DNA of 64,000 bases from Clostridia bacterium (GTDB lineage: Bacteria > Bacillota_A > Clostridia > Christensenellales > Aristaeellaceae): assembly GCA_017525805.1 (NCBI GenBank), contig JAFXSH010000113.1:124001-188000 (forward strand), in the 5' to 3' direction. Positions within the stretch are counted from its first letter, which is position 1, and every line of letters begins with the position of its first letter. The notes under the pieces were generated by a model. It was not told the origin of the DNA and did no database searches. It saw only the letters and a program-made list of their open reading frames with translations. Shown one piece after another: positions 1 to 8,280 of this stretch. The position numbers and the translations under genes were made by a program.

Positions 1-350
1 TTTCCAAGGGGCTGCTTTTCTCTTTTCGCGGCGATCATCGCCGAAAGCGCCACGCCGCCCGCCGCGCCCCACAGGGCATAGCCGCCGTCCCACAGGCGCG
101 GGATGTTTTCCAGCCCAATTTCCAAGAAATAATAGACGCGGGCCACGCAGTAAAACAGCCGCGCCCCCAGCAGCCCCAGGGGCAAGGCCAGCAGGGCCGT
201 AAGCCAAAGGGCGTCTTGGCCGATCCCCCGCTTCTTGCCCAGCAAAAAGAAAAGGGCAAGCCCCGCCGCCAGCGACAGGGCTAAGCACAGGGCGTAAGCC
301 GTGACCGGCAGGCCGAACGCGGAAAAAAGGATCGTATCTTCAAATTCCAC
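1..350 (-). CDS. lgt: Prolipoprotein diacylglyceryl transferase, N-terminal part (cut by window edge)
   Basis: The first 116 codons are visible; the rest lies beyond position 1. The product should be the integral membrane enzyme that transfers diacylglycerol from phosphatidylglycerol to the lipobox cysteine of prelipoproteins. The visible part has an N-terminal membrane segment (FSAFGLPVTAYALCLALSL), a second one (ALLALPLGLLGARLFY), then the GARLFYCVARVYYF and GGYALWGAAGG signatures of Lgt. The start is GTG at 350, preceded by AGGAGG about 9 bases upstream. It is the third gene of an operon with capA and the phosphodiester glycosidase. The identification rests on the N-terminal third only. 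Confidence 0.82.
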   Translation of the reverse strand, partial: MEFEDTILFSAFGLPVTAYALCLALSLAAGLALFFLLGKKRGIGQDALWLTALLALPLGLLGARLFYCVARVYYFLEIGLENIPRLWDGGYALWGAAGGVALSAMIAAKREKQPLG

Positions 351-368
351 AGAAAGGTTCCTCCTGTT

Positions 369-1292
369 TCACGGGAGATAGGCGCTGCAGAAAAACAGAA
401 TGTCCTTCAGTTCCCGCTGTTTGGGATTGGTGGGTGAATTGACTTTCAGATATTTGCCATTCTGCTTAAAGGTCATGGTGGAGGAGGAACCGCCGTCTAA
501 ATTATAAGCGTTCCGCACGCCTTCAAAGGAAGCCACCAGATCCGCAAACTGTTCCATGGTCAGTCCCTGGTGATCCTCGTCCTCGGGGCCCTCGGTGGCG
601 ATACACAGGTATTCCAGTTCTCCCGTTTGGGCAATGCACATGCGCGACGCCTGAATCAGCGCCCCGTTGTTCATGTTCACGAAGCCCGTCTGCTTCACTC
701 CATCGATCACCAGACCGGGGCCAAAGCTGAACCCGTTGATGATTTCACCGGGGAAAGCGGCGATATCGGCGTTGGTAGCCTGGGGCAGGATATGCAGATC
801 GCCTTTTTCATCGATGATCAGCACGTCCATGCGCAGGCCGGAATTATCCTCGATGTTATCGCACTTGGTGCGGTAATTCCTCCCCTGCCGGGTCACGAAG
901 CCCACGTTGTTGTGGCCGATGAAATAATCGCCGTTGATGGCCAGCACGGCCTTCCAGCGCTGGGCCAGCGTGCGGCCAAATTCCTTGCTTTCGTCGCCAT
1001 AGCGGCCCGCCATAGCGGAACGGATTTGGGAAGCGTTGGCGATCTTCACATAAGCTACCATGTAAGTCGTTTCACAGTAACGCCCTTTTTCGATGCGCAC
1101 GGAAATGGAGGGGTCCTGGTATTCCCAATCGGAAAGGTAGCCCGCTGCCTGCGGTTCGATCATATCGCCGGGCTTGGCGTCCACCGGGATTTCAATGATT
1201 TCCGCCTGGCCCACCAGGGCCCCGGAGGGCACCAGCAGCAGCATCGCCAGCAAAAACAGCGCCAGAAGCAGCGCGCGCAGAACGTTTTTCAA
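369..1292 (-). CDS. Secreted phosphodiester glycosidase (NAGPA domain) protein
   Basis: A 307-residue exported protein with a hydrophobic signal segment at residues 5-28. The rest matches the phosphodiester glycosidase fold of the eukaryotic uncovering enzyme (PF09992), often annotated in bacteria as an exopolysaccharide biosynthesis protein. Visible marks are AINGDYF (118-124) and NLDGGSSSTM (264-273), the conserved active-site region. It probably cleaves a sugar-phosphate diester in a cell-envelope glycan; the substrate cannot be read from sequence. The start is TTG at 1292, with AGGAGG eight bases upstream. The ribosome site lies directly after the capA stop, so the two genes are co-transcribed and probably translationally coupled. 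Confidence 0.8.
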   Translation of the reverse strand: MKNVLRALLLALFLLAMLLLVPSGALVGQAEIIEIPVDAKPGDMIEPQAAGYLSDWEYQDPSISVRIEKGRYCETTYMVAYVKIANASQIRSAMAGRYGDESKEFGRTLAQRWKAVLAINGDYFIGHNNVGFVTRQGRNYRTKCDNIEDNSGLRMDVLIIDEKGDLHILPQATNADIAAFPGEIINGFSFGPGLVIDGVKQTGFVNMNNGALIQASRMCIAQTGELEYLCIATEGPEDEDHQGLTMEQFADLVASFEGVRNAYNLDGGSSSTMTFKQNGKYLKVNSPTNPKQRELKDILFFCSAYLP

Positions 1293-1307
1293 TGGTTTAT
1301 CCTCCTA

Positions 1308-3173
1308 TCAGGGCAGCATCTGCCCGTTTTCAAACCGGATGATCCCGCTCTCCAGGAAAGAGGAGGGCGGGTTTTGGGTTTTGCTGTATTCTTTCTTGAG
1401 CACCAGCTTGCTGAACACCTGCTGCCGCTCCGCCGTGCCGTTCAGTTCAAAGGGCCGGTAATCGGGGCTGCTCTGGGTTTCGCAGGGGATCACCCGCAGT
1501 ATTGTCAGCTGCGCCTGTCCGCGTATCCTTTCATAGGTGAGCTGGAAAATGCCGGTGGAGGGGTCCACCTTGCTCATGGTGCCGAAGGTGAAATTGCCGG
1601 TGGAATAAAAGATGGGCTTCCCCTCATAAAACTGGATGGGCTGGATCACGTGGGGATGATGGCCGTAGATCACGTCCGCCCCGGCGTCGATCACCTGCCT
1701 GGCGTAAGTGAGCTGCCAGGGTTCCGGGGTCATGTAGGTTTCCCTTCCCCAGTGCAGGCTGACGATCACGATGTCGCAGCCCTCCTGCTCTTTCAGCTTC
1801 TGTATCCGGGCGGCGATGCGCTTTAAATCCGCGTCCTGGGGATAGGAAAAGCCGATAAACCCGAACCGGATGCCGTCCAGCTCCACCACGCCCAAATCAT
1901 CGTGTCCATCGGGATTATTGGGATAAACGCTGCCGAAATGCCCGATGCCCGCCTGTTCTAAGGTGCGCAGGGTATCCTGATAGCCCCCGTCCCAAAAGTC
2001 CATGCAGTGGTTGTTGACGGTGTTCACCATGTCCACGCCGCCCTCGATCAGGACTTGCACATGATCCGGATCGGCAGTCAGGTTGTACAGCTTATCGGTG
2101 TGGTTCTGCCGGTTGGTGAACACCACTTCCAAGTTCGCCACCGTCAGATCGTCGTTGAGCAGGTAATCCCGCACCAGGGAAAAGGGCCAGGCGTAGCCGT
2201 TTTGGTCGATGACTTTATGGTAGGATGTATCGCTGCCCTTGTATTGGATGGAATCCCCAATAGAGCAATCGCCGATCAGGGACAGAGTGACGCCGCTTTT
2301 TTCCTGTGCTTCCGGCGTTTCCAGCGCTTCTGTGGGGGCCGCGGTCGGTTCAGCTATCGGCTCCGCCGTCGCTGGGGTTTCCGGCTCCGCCGTCGGTTCG
2401 GGGGGTGCTTCCGCGCCGGTATAGCGCAGCACATAGGGGTCTTCCTTCGTGCCCGTGCCCGAGGCGATTTCCAGCAGGTCAAGATCCAGCTGCACCGCCA
2501 GCCGCAGGCCGCCCACCTTGGTGTTGGTATAAGCGCCCCAGCTGATATGGCCGTTATACCCCACCAGCCCAAATTTGTAATCCGACGCGTCCTTAATGGC
2601 CACGCACCAGTAGGGGCTTTTTTGATTCCGGTAATCCACATATAGGCCCTGAGCGGCGGCGTAAGGGGTGCATGTGCCCTGTCGCCGGGGATAGGCGTTT
2701 ACTTCCTCGCCCCACTGGCCCCGCTCGAAGCCGTTATCCACGTTCATGTATTGTTCCTGGGGCAGGGGAAACAGTCTGCCAAGGCCCGGCTCCTCCATGA
2801 GCGCCCCCCGCAGGGGATCATCCCCCAGCAGGGCGTTCAGGCCCTCCGTGTTCAGCCATGCGTAAAGATCGCTTTCATCGTAAGCGGATATCCTGCGGAA
2901 AGAATGGTTTTCGATCACCTTGGCGTTGGATTCAAAGATGACCTGCTTGGCGTCGAGAATGTACTCCGTCAGCAGCAGCGCCTGCCCGTCATCCGCTTGA
3001 AGCACCCGCCACAGCACAGGTTTTTCCGTTCCGTCCGCCTCGTAGGGATAGCTGCCCAGCGTTGCATAATCATAACCCCGGTCCTTTTCATAACCCCGGA
3101 TTTCCGCGCTGGCGCGGGCCGCCGCGCAAAGCAGCAGGAGGATCAGCACCCCCATTGTCAGCGTTCTTTTCAC
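1308..3173 (-). CDS. Secreted DUF6273-CapA fusion (capsule synthesis-type phosphoesterase)
   Basis: A 621-residue exported protein. After a signal peptide (LTMGVLILLLLCAAARASA) comes a DUF6273-type lectin-like domain (about residues 25-250; DYATLGSYPY, WRVLQADDG, LLLTEYILD). A Pro/Thr/Ala/Glu-rich linker follows, then a CapA (PGA_cap, PF09587) metallophosphoesterase-like domain from about 295, with GDCSIGD, NTVNNHCMDF, SLHWGRE and YGHHPHVIQP. CapA proteins act at the surface in poly-gamma-glutamate or capsule handling; no capB/capC genes are nearby. I chose the GTG at 3173 because GAGGAG sits seven bases upstream; ATGs at 3179 and 3188 in the same frame are alternatives. It is first in the capA-glycosidase-lgt operon. 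Confidence 0.8.
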   Translation of the reverse strand: MKRTLTMGVLILLLLCAAARASAEIRGYEKDRGYDYATLGSYPYEADGTEKPVLWRVLQADDGQALLLTEYILDAKQVIFESNAKVIENHSFRRISAYDESDLYAWLNTEGLNALLGDDPLRGALMEEPGLGRLFPLPQEQYMNVDNGFERGQWGEEVNAYPRRQGTCTPYAAAQGLYVDYRNQKSPYWCVAIKDASDYKFGLVGYNGHISWGAYTNTKVGGLRLAVQLDLDLLEIASGTGTKEDPYVLRYTGAEAPPEPTAEPETPATAEPIAEPTAAPTEALETPEAQEKSGVTLSLIGDCSIGDSIQYKGSDTSYHKVIDQNGYAWPFSLVRDYLLNDDLTVANLEVVFTNRQNHTDKLYNLTADPDHVQVLIEGGVDMVNTVNNHCMDFWDGGYQDTLRTLEQAGIGHFGSVYPNNPDGHDDLGVVELDGIRFGFIGFSYPQDADLKRIAARIQKLKEQEGCDIVIVSLHWGRETYMTPEPWQLTYARQVIDAGADVIYGHHPHVIQPIQFYEGKPIFYSTGNFTFGTMSKVDPSTGIFQLTYERIRGQAQLTILRVIPCETQSSPDYRPFELNGTAERQQVFSKLVLKKEYSKTQNPPSSFLESGIIRFENGQMLP

Positions 3174-3238
3174 AGGCATACTCCTCATCCGGCATATTCC
3201 CCCTCATAACAAAAGCGAACCGTGCCGCTTTCTCTTAT

Positions 3239-3268
3239 ATTATATCGTATGGGGCGGAATACTGTCAA
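3239..3268 (-). promoter_or_regulatory. Consensus sigma-A promoter for the capA operon
   Basis: Read on the minus strand: a perfect -35 TTGACA (3263-3268), an 18-bp spacer and a perfect -10 TATAAT (3239-3244), about 60 bases upstream of the capA start. Confidence 0.75.
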
Positions 3269-3269
3269 T

Positions 3270-4157
3270 TCAAAATGAAGCGGGAGCTGCCGTCAACGCT
3301 TTTAATTCCATGGGCAGCGGGGATTCCATCTGTATTTCTTTCGCCGTAAAGGGATGCAGGAAGCGCAAGCCGCAGGCGTGCAGGGCAAAGCGCCCCGGCA
3401 GGCGGGGATCGGCTTCGCCGTACACATAATCCCCGACGATGGGGCAGCCCAAGGCCGCCAAATGCACCCGAATCTGGTGGGTGCGGCCCGTTTCCAGCCG
3501 CAGCCGTACCAGGGAACAGACTTCTGTCTCCCCTTCCACCCGGTAATGGGTCACCGCCCGGACGCCGTCCGGCCGCACCTCCCGGCGCACGCCGTCCCCT
3601 TTGGCGATCGGCAGATCAATGATCCCTTCGTCCTTTGGCAAACGCCCCCGGCAAACGGCCAAATATTCCCGAATAAAAGCATCGGTATGCAATTGCCGCT
3701 GCAAAAGCTGCTGGGCATGGGCGTCCCGGGCTACGGCCAGCAGACCGCTGGTGCCTTTATCCAGCCGGTTCACGGGCCGGAACACGAAATCCTGGGGGCA
3801 GTTTAAACGGGCGTACAGGGCATTTTCCAGGGTAGGCCCTTCCTGCCTTGCGGAGCACAGGGTAGGCAGGGGCGCGGGTTTATCGACGATCAGGTAACGA
3901 TCATCCGCATACGGGATCTCAAAGGAAACGGCGTAAGGCGTCAATTCCAGCGAAGCCCCGTCCTGCCACTTTGCGCGCAGCACCTGGCCCGCTTCAAGCC
4001 GCGCGTCGGCCCGAACCGATTTTCCGTCCAGGGTCAGCCCGCCGGAAAATTTCAGGCTGCTGAACAGGCCGCGGGACAGGCGCATTTCCCTCAAAGCCAC
4101 TGATTTCACCGTCCGTCCCGCTTCCTTCCCGGAAACGGTATATTCAAGCACCGGCAA
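3270..4157 (-). CDS. RluA-family pseudouridine synthase
   Basis: A 295-residue protein with an S4-like N-terminal RNA-binding region (about 15-75) and a pseudouridine synthase domain. The motif RPVNRLDKGTSGLL contains the catalytic aspartate (D133), and RLETGRTHQIRVHLAALGCPIVGD is the RluA-family signature further on. It isomerises uridine in rRNA or tRNA; whether it is RluD-like or RluC-like cannot be decided here. The start is TTG at 4157 with a purine-rich site (AGGGGGG) seven bases upstream. It lies between the secreted-protein gene and the capA promoter and appears to be an independent unit. Confidence 0.88.
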   Translation of the reverse strand: MPVLEYTVSGKEAGRTVKSVALREMRLSRGLFSSLKFSGGLTLDGKSVRADARLEAGQVLRAKWQDGASLELTPYAVSFEIPYADDRYLIVDKPAPLPTLCSARQEGPTLENALYARLNCPQDFVFRPVNRLDKGTSGLLAVARDAHAQQLLQRQLHTDAFIREYLAVCRGRLPKDEGIIDLPIAKGDGVRREVRPDGVRAVTHYRVEGETEVCSLVRLRLETGRTHQIRVHLAALGCPIVGDYVYGEADPRLPGRFALHACGLRFLHPFTAKEIQMESPLPMELKALTAAPASF

Positions 4158-4176
4158 AGTTTTTCCCCCCTTTCCT

Positions 4177-4219
4177 GAAAATGGCGCGGCGAGCCGCTTT
4201 TCACGGTACGCCGCGCCAT
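4177..4219 (-). terminator. Hairpin terminator after the secreted-protein gene
   Basis: An 11-bp perfect stem (4181-4191 with 4209-4219) with a 17-base loop, followed on the minus strand by a short run of four T. It sits between the stop of the upstream minus-strand gene (4236) and rluA, so it probably ends or attenuates that transcript. Confidence 0.55.
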
Positions 4220-4235
4220 CGATTTGATCATGTCC

Positions 4236-5159
4236 TCACGGGTCCATCATCGCCTGCATCTGCTGGCGCAGGGCTTTGCGCTCCGGCAGGTTGGGCCAGA
4301 AGCGGGTGAGCTTGTGGCTGTTGGTCACATAGTCGCAGTAGGTCACCTGATTGCGAACGAACAAAAGCACGTTGGTATCGCCGTTCAAATCCTCCGCGAT
4401 GCTGATATCCTGGCCGAAATGGAAACCCAAATCGTCCATGGTTTCGGGGTTCACGTCCTTGACGCTCTTTAAATCCGGGAAAAAGGTGAAGAACTCGGTC
4501 AGGGTTTCGGTATTGCCGCCCTGATCCGCGTAGTAATTGTGGTAGGTCACCCGCACGGTGTCCCCGTTTACGTCCACATACACTTCGCCGATCACGTACA
4601 CGTTGCTGGCAACGTATTCAAAAGTCTGCCGTCCCTGCTTGGTCAGGTCGATGGGAGTGAACAGATACCATTTATCGGTGAGTGCGGGGCGCACGTCCCG
4701 GAACGCGGGGCCGAAGCTGCACGCGGTATTCTTGGAATACCAGGTGGCCTTTTCCACGGTCACGGTGCCGCCGTTTTCGGCGGAAAAGGTATAATACAGG
4801 TTATAGGTATAGGTTTTGCCGTCCAGCACGAAGGAAGCCCGCATCTGCTTCACCGGTTTGCTGGTGGACATGCCGTCGGCGTAGTAGGGCACGTTCCACT
4901 GGATTTCCTGGCCCGCTTTCACGCCGGATTTGGTTTCCGTATATACCACCGTCTTTTTTACCATATCCGTCAGGGAATACACCACCGTGCCGTCCGATAC
5001 GGTATTGAACTTGGTGGACAGCACCTTGGCGCTCTGCCCCTGGGTCAGGGTGGCGGGGCCGATATAGGAAATGGTCATGCCGTTTTCCGCGGCCAGGGCC
5101 GAAGCGGAGCAAAGCATCAGCAGCAGGACAAGCGCCAGAATGCGCAGCGTATGTTTCAT
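4236..5159 (-). CDS. Secreted protein of unknown function
   Basis: A 307-residue protein with a clear signal peptide (residues 1-24, cut likely after SALAA). I do not recognise a named family. The first third (ISYIGPATLTQGQSAKV, VVYSLTDMVKK, QMRASFVLDGKTY) resembles the Ig-like beta-sandwich domains seen in clostridial exported proteins. The C-terminal part is rich in Tyr, Thr and Val strands, with a DDLGFHFGQDISI segment near 240. It has no transmembrane anchor or lipobox, so it is probably released or wall-associated. The ATG at 5159 follows GGGAGG. It has its own promoter and a terminator hairpin, so it looks monocistronic. Confidence 0.7.
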   Translation of the reverse strand: MKHTLRILALVLLLMLCSASALAAENGMTISYIGPATLTQGQSAKVLSTKFNTVSDGTVVYSLTDMVKKTVVYTETKSGVKAGQEIQWNVPYYADGMSTSKPVKQMRASFVLDGKTYTYNLYYTFSAENGGTVTVEKATWYSKNTACSFGPAFRDVRPALTDKWYLFTPIDLTKQGRQTFEYVASNVYVIGEVYVDVNGDTVRVTYHNYYADQGGNTETLTEFFTFFPDLKSVKDVNPETMDDLGFHFGQDISIAEDLNGDTNVLLFVRNQVTYCDYVTNSHKLTRFWPNLPERKALRQQMQAMMDP

Positions 5160-5199
5160 AGATCAGTCATCCTCCCTTTTGTTTTCCGGAACTGGAAAC

Positions 5200-5228
5200 A
5201 TTGTACACTCATTAGACGATGAAAACAA
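5200..5228 (-). promoter_or_regulatory. Sigma-A promoter for the secreted-protein gene
   Basis: Minus-strand -35 TTGTTT (5223-5228), a 17-bp spacer and -10 TACAAT (5200-5205). It lies about 40 bases upstream of the start at 5159, in the divergent region shared with topB. Confidence 0.55.
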
Positions 5229-5247
5229 CCGTTTTGTTCCTTTTCTC

Positions 5248-5276
5248 TGGAAAAAAATCATTTTTTATGGTAAACT
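5248..5276 (+). promoter_or_regulatory. Candidate extended -10 promoter for topB
   Basis: TGG followed by TAAACT (5271-5276) forms an extended -10, with a weak -35 TGGAAA 17 bp upstream. The same ATGGTAAACT core recurs upstream of the SpoIID-like gene at about 15440, which supports it as a real promoter element. Confidence 0.4.
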
Positions 5277-5301
5277 ATCCCCCGTGAAAGAGGGGAAGCG
5301 A

Positions 5302-7440
5302 ATGATCGTAGTGGTTGCGGAAAAGCCCAGCGTGGGCCGGGACATCGCGCGGGTGCTGGGGTGCCGGGAAAAGGGCGAGGGTTTTTTAAAGAATGATACC
5401 CATCTGGTCACCTGGGCCGTGGGCCACCTGGTCACCCTTTGCGAGCCGGACGAATTGGACGAAAAATACAAAAAATGGCGCATGGACGATCTGCCCATCC
5501 TGCCGGAGCACATCCCCACCAAGGTGATTTCCAAAACGAAAAGCCAGTTTTCCATCGTTAAAAAAATCATCAATGATAACGAAACCGAAAAGCTGATTTG
5601 CGCCACCGACGCCGGGCGGGAGGGGGAATTGATCTTCCGCCTTATCTATACCCAGGCCAAATGCAAAAAGCCCGTGGACCGGCTGTGGATCTCCTCCATG
5701 ACGGACGAGGCCATCCGGGAGGGATTTGCCAATTTAAAGCCCGCCCAGGAATACGACGGCCTGTACCGCAGCGCCGCCTGCCGGTCGGAGGCGGACTGGC
5801 TGGTGGGCATGAACGCCAGCCGGGCGTTTACCCTGCGTTTCAACGCGCTTTTGTCCATTGGCCGGGTGCAGACGCCCACCTTAGCTATATTGGTCAAGCG
5901 TTATCATGAAATCGCTGATTTCAAACCGGAGGAATACTATACTGTCACCGCCGATTTCGGGGATTATACCGGCCAGTGGTTCGATGAAAAAGTGGCGGAC
6001 GAAAAAAAGGCCAACCGCATCCCCGCCAAGGAAAAGGCGGATGAAATCGCCAAAGCCGTCAAGGGCAAGGCGGCCAAGGTCAAGAACGTGACGGCGGAAG
6101 CCAAGAAAGAGCTGCCGCCCCAGCTGTACGATTTGACCTCCCTCCAGCGGGAAGCCAACCGGAAATTAGGCTTCACCGCCGACAAAACCCTGAAAATCGC
6201 CCAGGAGCTCTATGAAAAATGGAAGGCCATCACCTATCCCCGCACGGACAGCCGGTATCTGCCCATGGATATGATTCCCCGCACCAGGCAGACCCTGCAA
6301 AAGCTGCCGGAGGAATACAAGCCCCTGGTGGAAAATATCCCCTGGAAGGAAGACGGAAAGCTGCCCATTTCCAAGCGGTACTTCGACAACGAAAAAATCT
6401 CCGACCACCACGCCATCATCCCCACGCCCCAGACCGCCCCGGTGGACAAGCTGCCCCCGGACGCGCGGAACCTGTTCGATATGATCGCCCGGCGGCTCAT
6501 CGCGGTTTTCTATCCCGCCCACGAGTACGACGCCATCAAAGTGATTACCGAATGTCAAGGGAATCTCTTTAAAACCACGGGCCGGTTGGTGAAGGTCAAC
6601 GGCTGGAAGGACGTGTACCCTTCCGAAAAACAGGAAGATGAGGCCTTGCCCGCTTTGCAGGAGGGCGATGGGCGCACCGTCAGCAAAGCAGCCGTCAAAA
6701 AGGAAACCACCAAGCCCCCCGCCCCCCACACCGACGCGTCCCTGCTGGCCGCCATGGAAAACGCGGGAAAGGAATTGGAGGATGAAAAGCTGCGGGAGCA
6801 GATGAAGGGTTCGGGCCTTGGCACCCCCGCCACCCGCGCCGCCATCATCGAGCGGCTCATTCAGGTGGGCTACGCCTCGCGCCGGGGCCGGGCCCTCAGC
6901 GCCACGGAAAAGGGCGTTTCCCTCATCGCCATCGCGCCGCCGGAAATCGCCTCCCCGGAGACTACGGGCAAATGGGAGCTGGCATTGGACGAAATCGCCA
7001 AAAATCATCGGGACACGGGCCGGTTCATGGAGGGCATTCGTAGGCTGTCCACCTTCCTGGTGGAATACGCAAGGGACACCAAAACCGAAGCCTCCTTCCC
7101 GGAGGAAATGCGCCGGGGCAAGGGAAAGAAAAAATCCTCTGCTGTCAAGCCCATCGAGGGGGCCAAATGCCCCCTGTGCGGCAAGCCTGTGCAGGAAAAC
7201 AGCAAGGCCTTCGGCTGCTCCGGCTGGCGGGAGGGCTGCCATTTTACCCTGTGGAAGGACGGCTTAAAGCGCGGCGGCGGGCCGGAGCTCAACGAAAAGC
7301 TGGTGCGGCTGCTGTTGGAAAAAGATGAGGTGGCAGGCTCCACCGGCGTGATCGCCCTCCGGGACGGCCAGCTTTCCTTCACGCCCAAGGGCCAGGACGC
7401 GCCCAGCACCGCTTTCCCCGTGATTTACGCCAAAAAATGA
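5302..7440 (+). CDS. topB: DNA topoisomerase III (type IA)
   Basis: A 712-residue enzyme that relaxes and decatenates DNA through a transient tyrosine-DNA link. It opens with the Toprim domain (VVAEKPSVGRDIARVLG; ATDAGREGELIFRL holds the metal-binding acidic residues). The catalytic tyrosine is Tyr312 in AITYPRTDSRYLP. Downstream are SDHHAIIPT and GLGTPATRAAIIERL, both typical of TopB. The C-terminus carries a zinc-ribbon-like segment (CPLCGKPV, CSGW, GCHFTLW), as in the Gram-positive form. The ATG at 5302 is chosen because AGAGGGG lies just upstream and the Toprim motif begins at residue 2; an in-frame upstream extension to 5071 runs into the divergent gene and is not credible. Confidence 0.93.
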   Translation: MIVVVAEKPSVGRDIARVLGCREKGEGFLKNDTHLVTWAVGHLVTLCEPDELDEKYKKWRMDDLPILPEHIPTKVISKTKSQFSIVKKIINDNETEKLICATDAGREGELIFRLIYTQAKCKKPVDRLWISSMTDEAIREGFANLKPAQEYDGLYRSAACRSEADWLVGMNASRAFTLRFNALLSIGRVQTPTLAILVKRYHEIADFKPEEYYTVTADFGDYTGQWFDEKVADEKKANRIPAKEKADEIAKAVKGKAAKVKNVTAEAKKELPPQLYDLTSLQREANRKLGFTADKTLKIAQELYEKWKAITYPRTDSRYLPMDMIPRTRQTLQKLPEEYKPLVENIPWKEDGKLPISKRYFDNEKISDHHAIIPTPQTAPVDKLPPDARNLFDMIARRLIAVFYPAHEYDAIKVITECQGNLFKTTGRLVKVNGWKDVYPSEKQEDEALPALQEGDGRTVSKAAVKKETTKPPAPHTDASLLAAMENAGKELEDEKLREQMKGSGLGTPATRAAIIERLIQVGYASRRGRALSATEKGVSLIAIAPPEIASPETTGKWELALDEIAKNHRDTGRFMEGIRRLSTFLVEYARDTKTEASFPEEMRRGKGKKKSSAVKPIEGAKCPLCGKPVQENSKAFGCSGWREGCHFTLWKDGLKRGGGPELNEKLVRLLLEKDEVAGSTGVIALRDGQLSFTPKGQDAPSTAFPVIYAKK

Positions 7441-7598
7441 GAAAGCTAAGGGCAAACTAAATGAAATGTCATTGGTTTCTCATGGTTTTCTAATGATTTT
7501 CCTCCTTTTCCTCTCATTTTCTTTGGTTATGATATAACCGTTCCAAGGGAACAGAACACAAACCCAAACGACAGGCGATACGCCGAGGAGGAAATACA
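7441..7598 (+). promoter_or_regulatory. topB-DUF4342 intergenic region with candidate extended -10
   Basis: AT-rich spacer of 158 bases. The only signal I can point to is TGA followed by TATAAC at 7533-7538, an extended -10 without a good -35. No clear terminator was found after topB. Confidence 0.35.
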
Positions 7599-8210
7599 AT
7601 GGATCATTTTGAAATGGTAGAAAAGCTGCGGACCAAGGCGAACGTATCCTACGAAGAAGCGAAGGCCGCTCTGGAAGCCAGCGATTGGGACATGCTGGAC
7701 GCCCTGGTGCTGCTGGAAAGCGAAGGCAAGGTCAACGGCGCTCCCGAAGCAAAGGAGTACACCACCCAGGAGAAGAAGGAATACAACTGGAACACGAAGA
7801 ACGGCGAAGTCAGGGTGACTTTCTCCAGCGCCATGAGCAAATTGTGGGCATGGATCAAAAAGATGTTCCAGAAAGGCAACGCCAATTACCTGGTAATCTC
7901 CCGCAGGAACCGGTCGCTGCCCTCCCAGCCTCTCGAAGAGCTGATTTCGGTGCCCCTCACCCTGCTGGTGCTGGTGATCTTCTTCCTCTGGCATTATATC
8001 ATCTTTGGGATCGTGCTGGTGTTCCTGAGCGTGGTCTTAGGCGCGCGGTACAGCTTCCGGGGCCCGGACATCAACACCAACGTGAACGATTTTATGAACA
8101 AAGCCCAGGATAAGGCGGCCTCCGCCGTGGAAATCCACGTGGAAAAGAACGAGAGCAAGACCGCTGAAAATGAAATCCAAGCCGACGAAGGCGAAAGCAA
8201 GGTAGAATAA
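7599..8210 (+). CDS. DUF4342-domain membrane protein
   Basis: A 203-residue protein. Residues 1-45 (EMVEKLRTKANVSYEEAKAALEASDWDMLDALVLLE) have the UBA-like three-helix pattern of translation factor EF-Ts N-termini, found in DUF4342 proteins. A basic segment follows, then two adjacent membrane helices (about 115-150; PLTLLVLVIFFLW and IIFGIVLVFLSVVLG). The C-terminal tail is charged, rich in Lys and Glu. The start has GGAGG nine bases upstream. It lies just before a two-component system and may belong to the same envelope-stress module; DUF4342 has no established function that I know of. Confidence 0.75.
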   Translation: MDHFEMVEKLRTKANVSYEEAKAALEASDWDMLDALVLLESEGKVNGAPEAKEYTTQEKKEYNWNTKNGEVRVTFSSAMSKLWAWIKKMFQKGNANYLVISRRNRSLPSQPLEELISVPLTLLVLVIFFLWHYIIFGIVLVFLSVVLGARYSFRGPDINTNVNDFMNKAQDKAASAVEIHVEKNESKTAENEIQADEGESKVE

Positions 8211-8236
8211 CCCATTATTGGAGACGCAGGGAGGGG

Positions 8237-8262
8237 CCGGAACGGTCTCTCCCCCGTTCCGG
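8237..8262 (+). other. Strong intergenic hairpin before the response regulator
   Basis: CCGGAACGG (8237-8245) and CCGTTCCGG (8254-8262) form a perfect 9-bp stem with an 8-base loop. It sits between the DUF4342 stop and the response-regulator ribosome site. No T-run follows, so it is not a standard terminator. It may protect the downstream mRNA or be an operator. Confidence 0.6.
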
Positions 8263-8280
8263 TTAAAAGGAAGGCAGCGT

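Noticed and set aside
570..1826. 418-residue plus-strand frame spanning the glycosidase and capA genes
   Set aside because: It crosses two supported genes with clear motifs and operon signals; it is a shadow frame rich in His, Gly and Val.
8237..8262. Hairpin considered as a terminator
   Set aside because: The stem is strong but no T-run follows on either strand.
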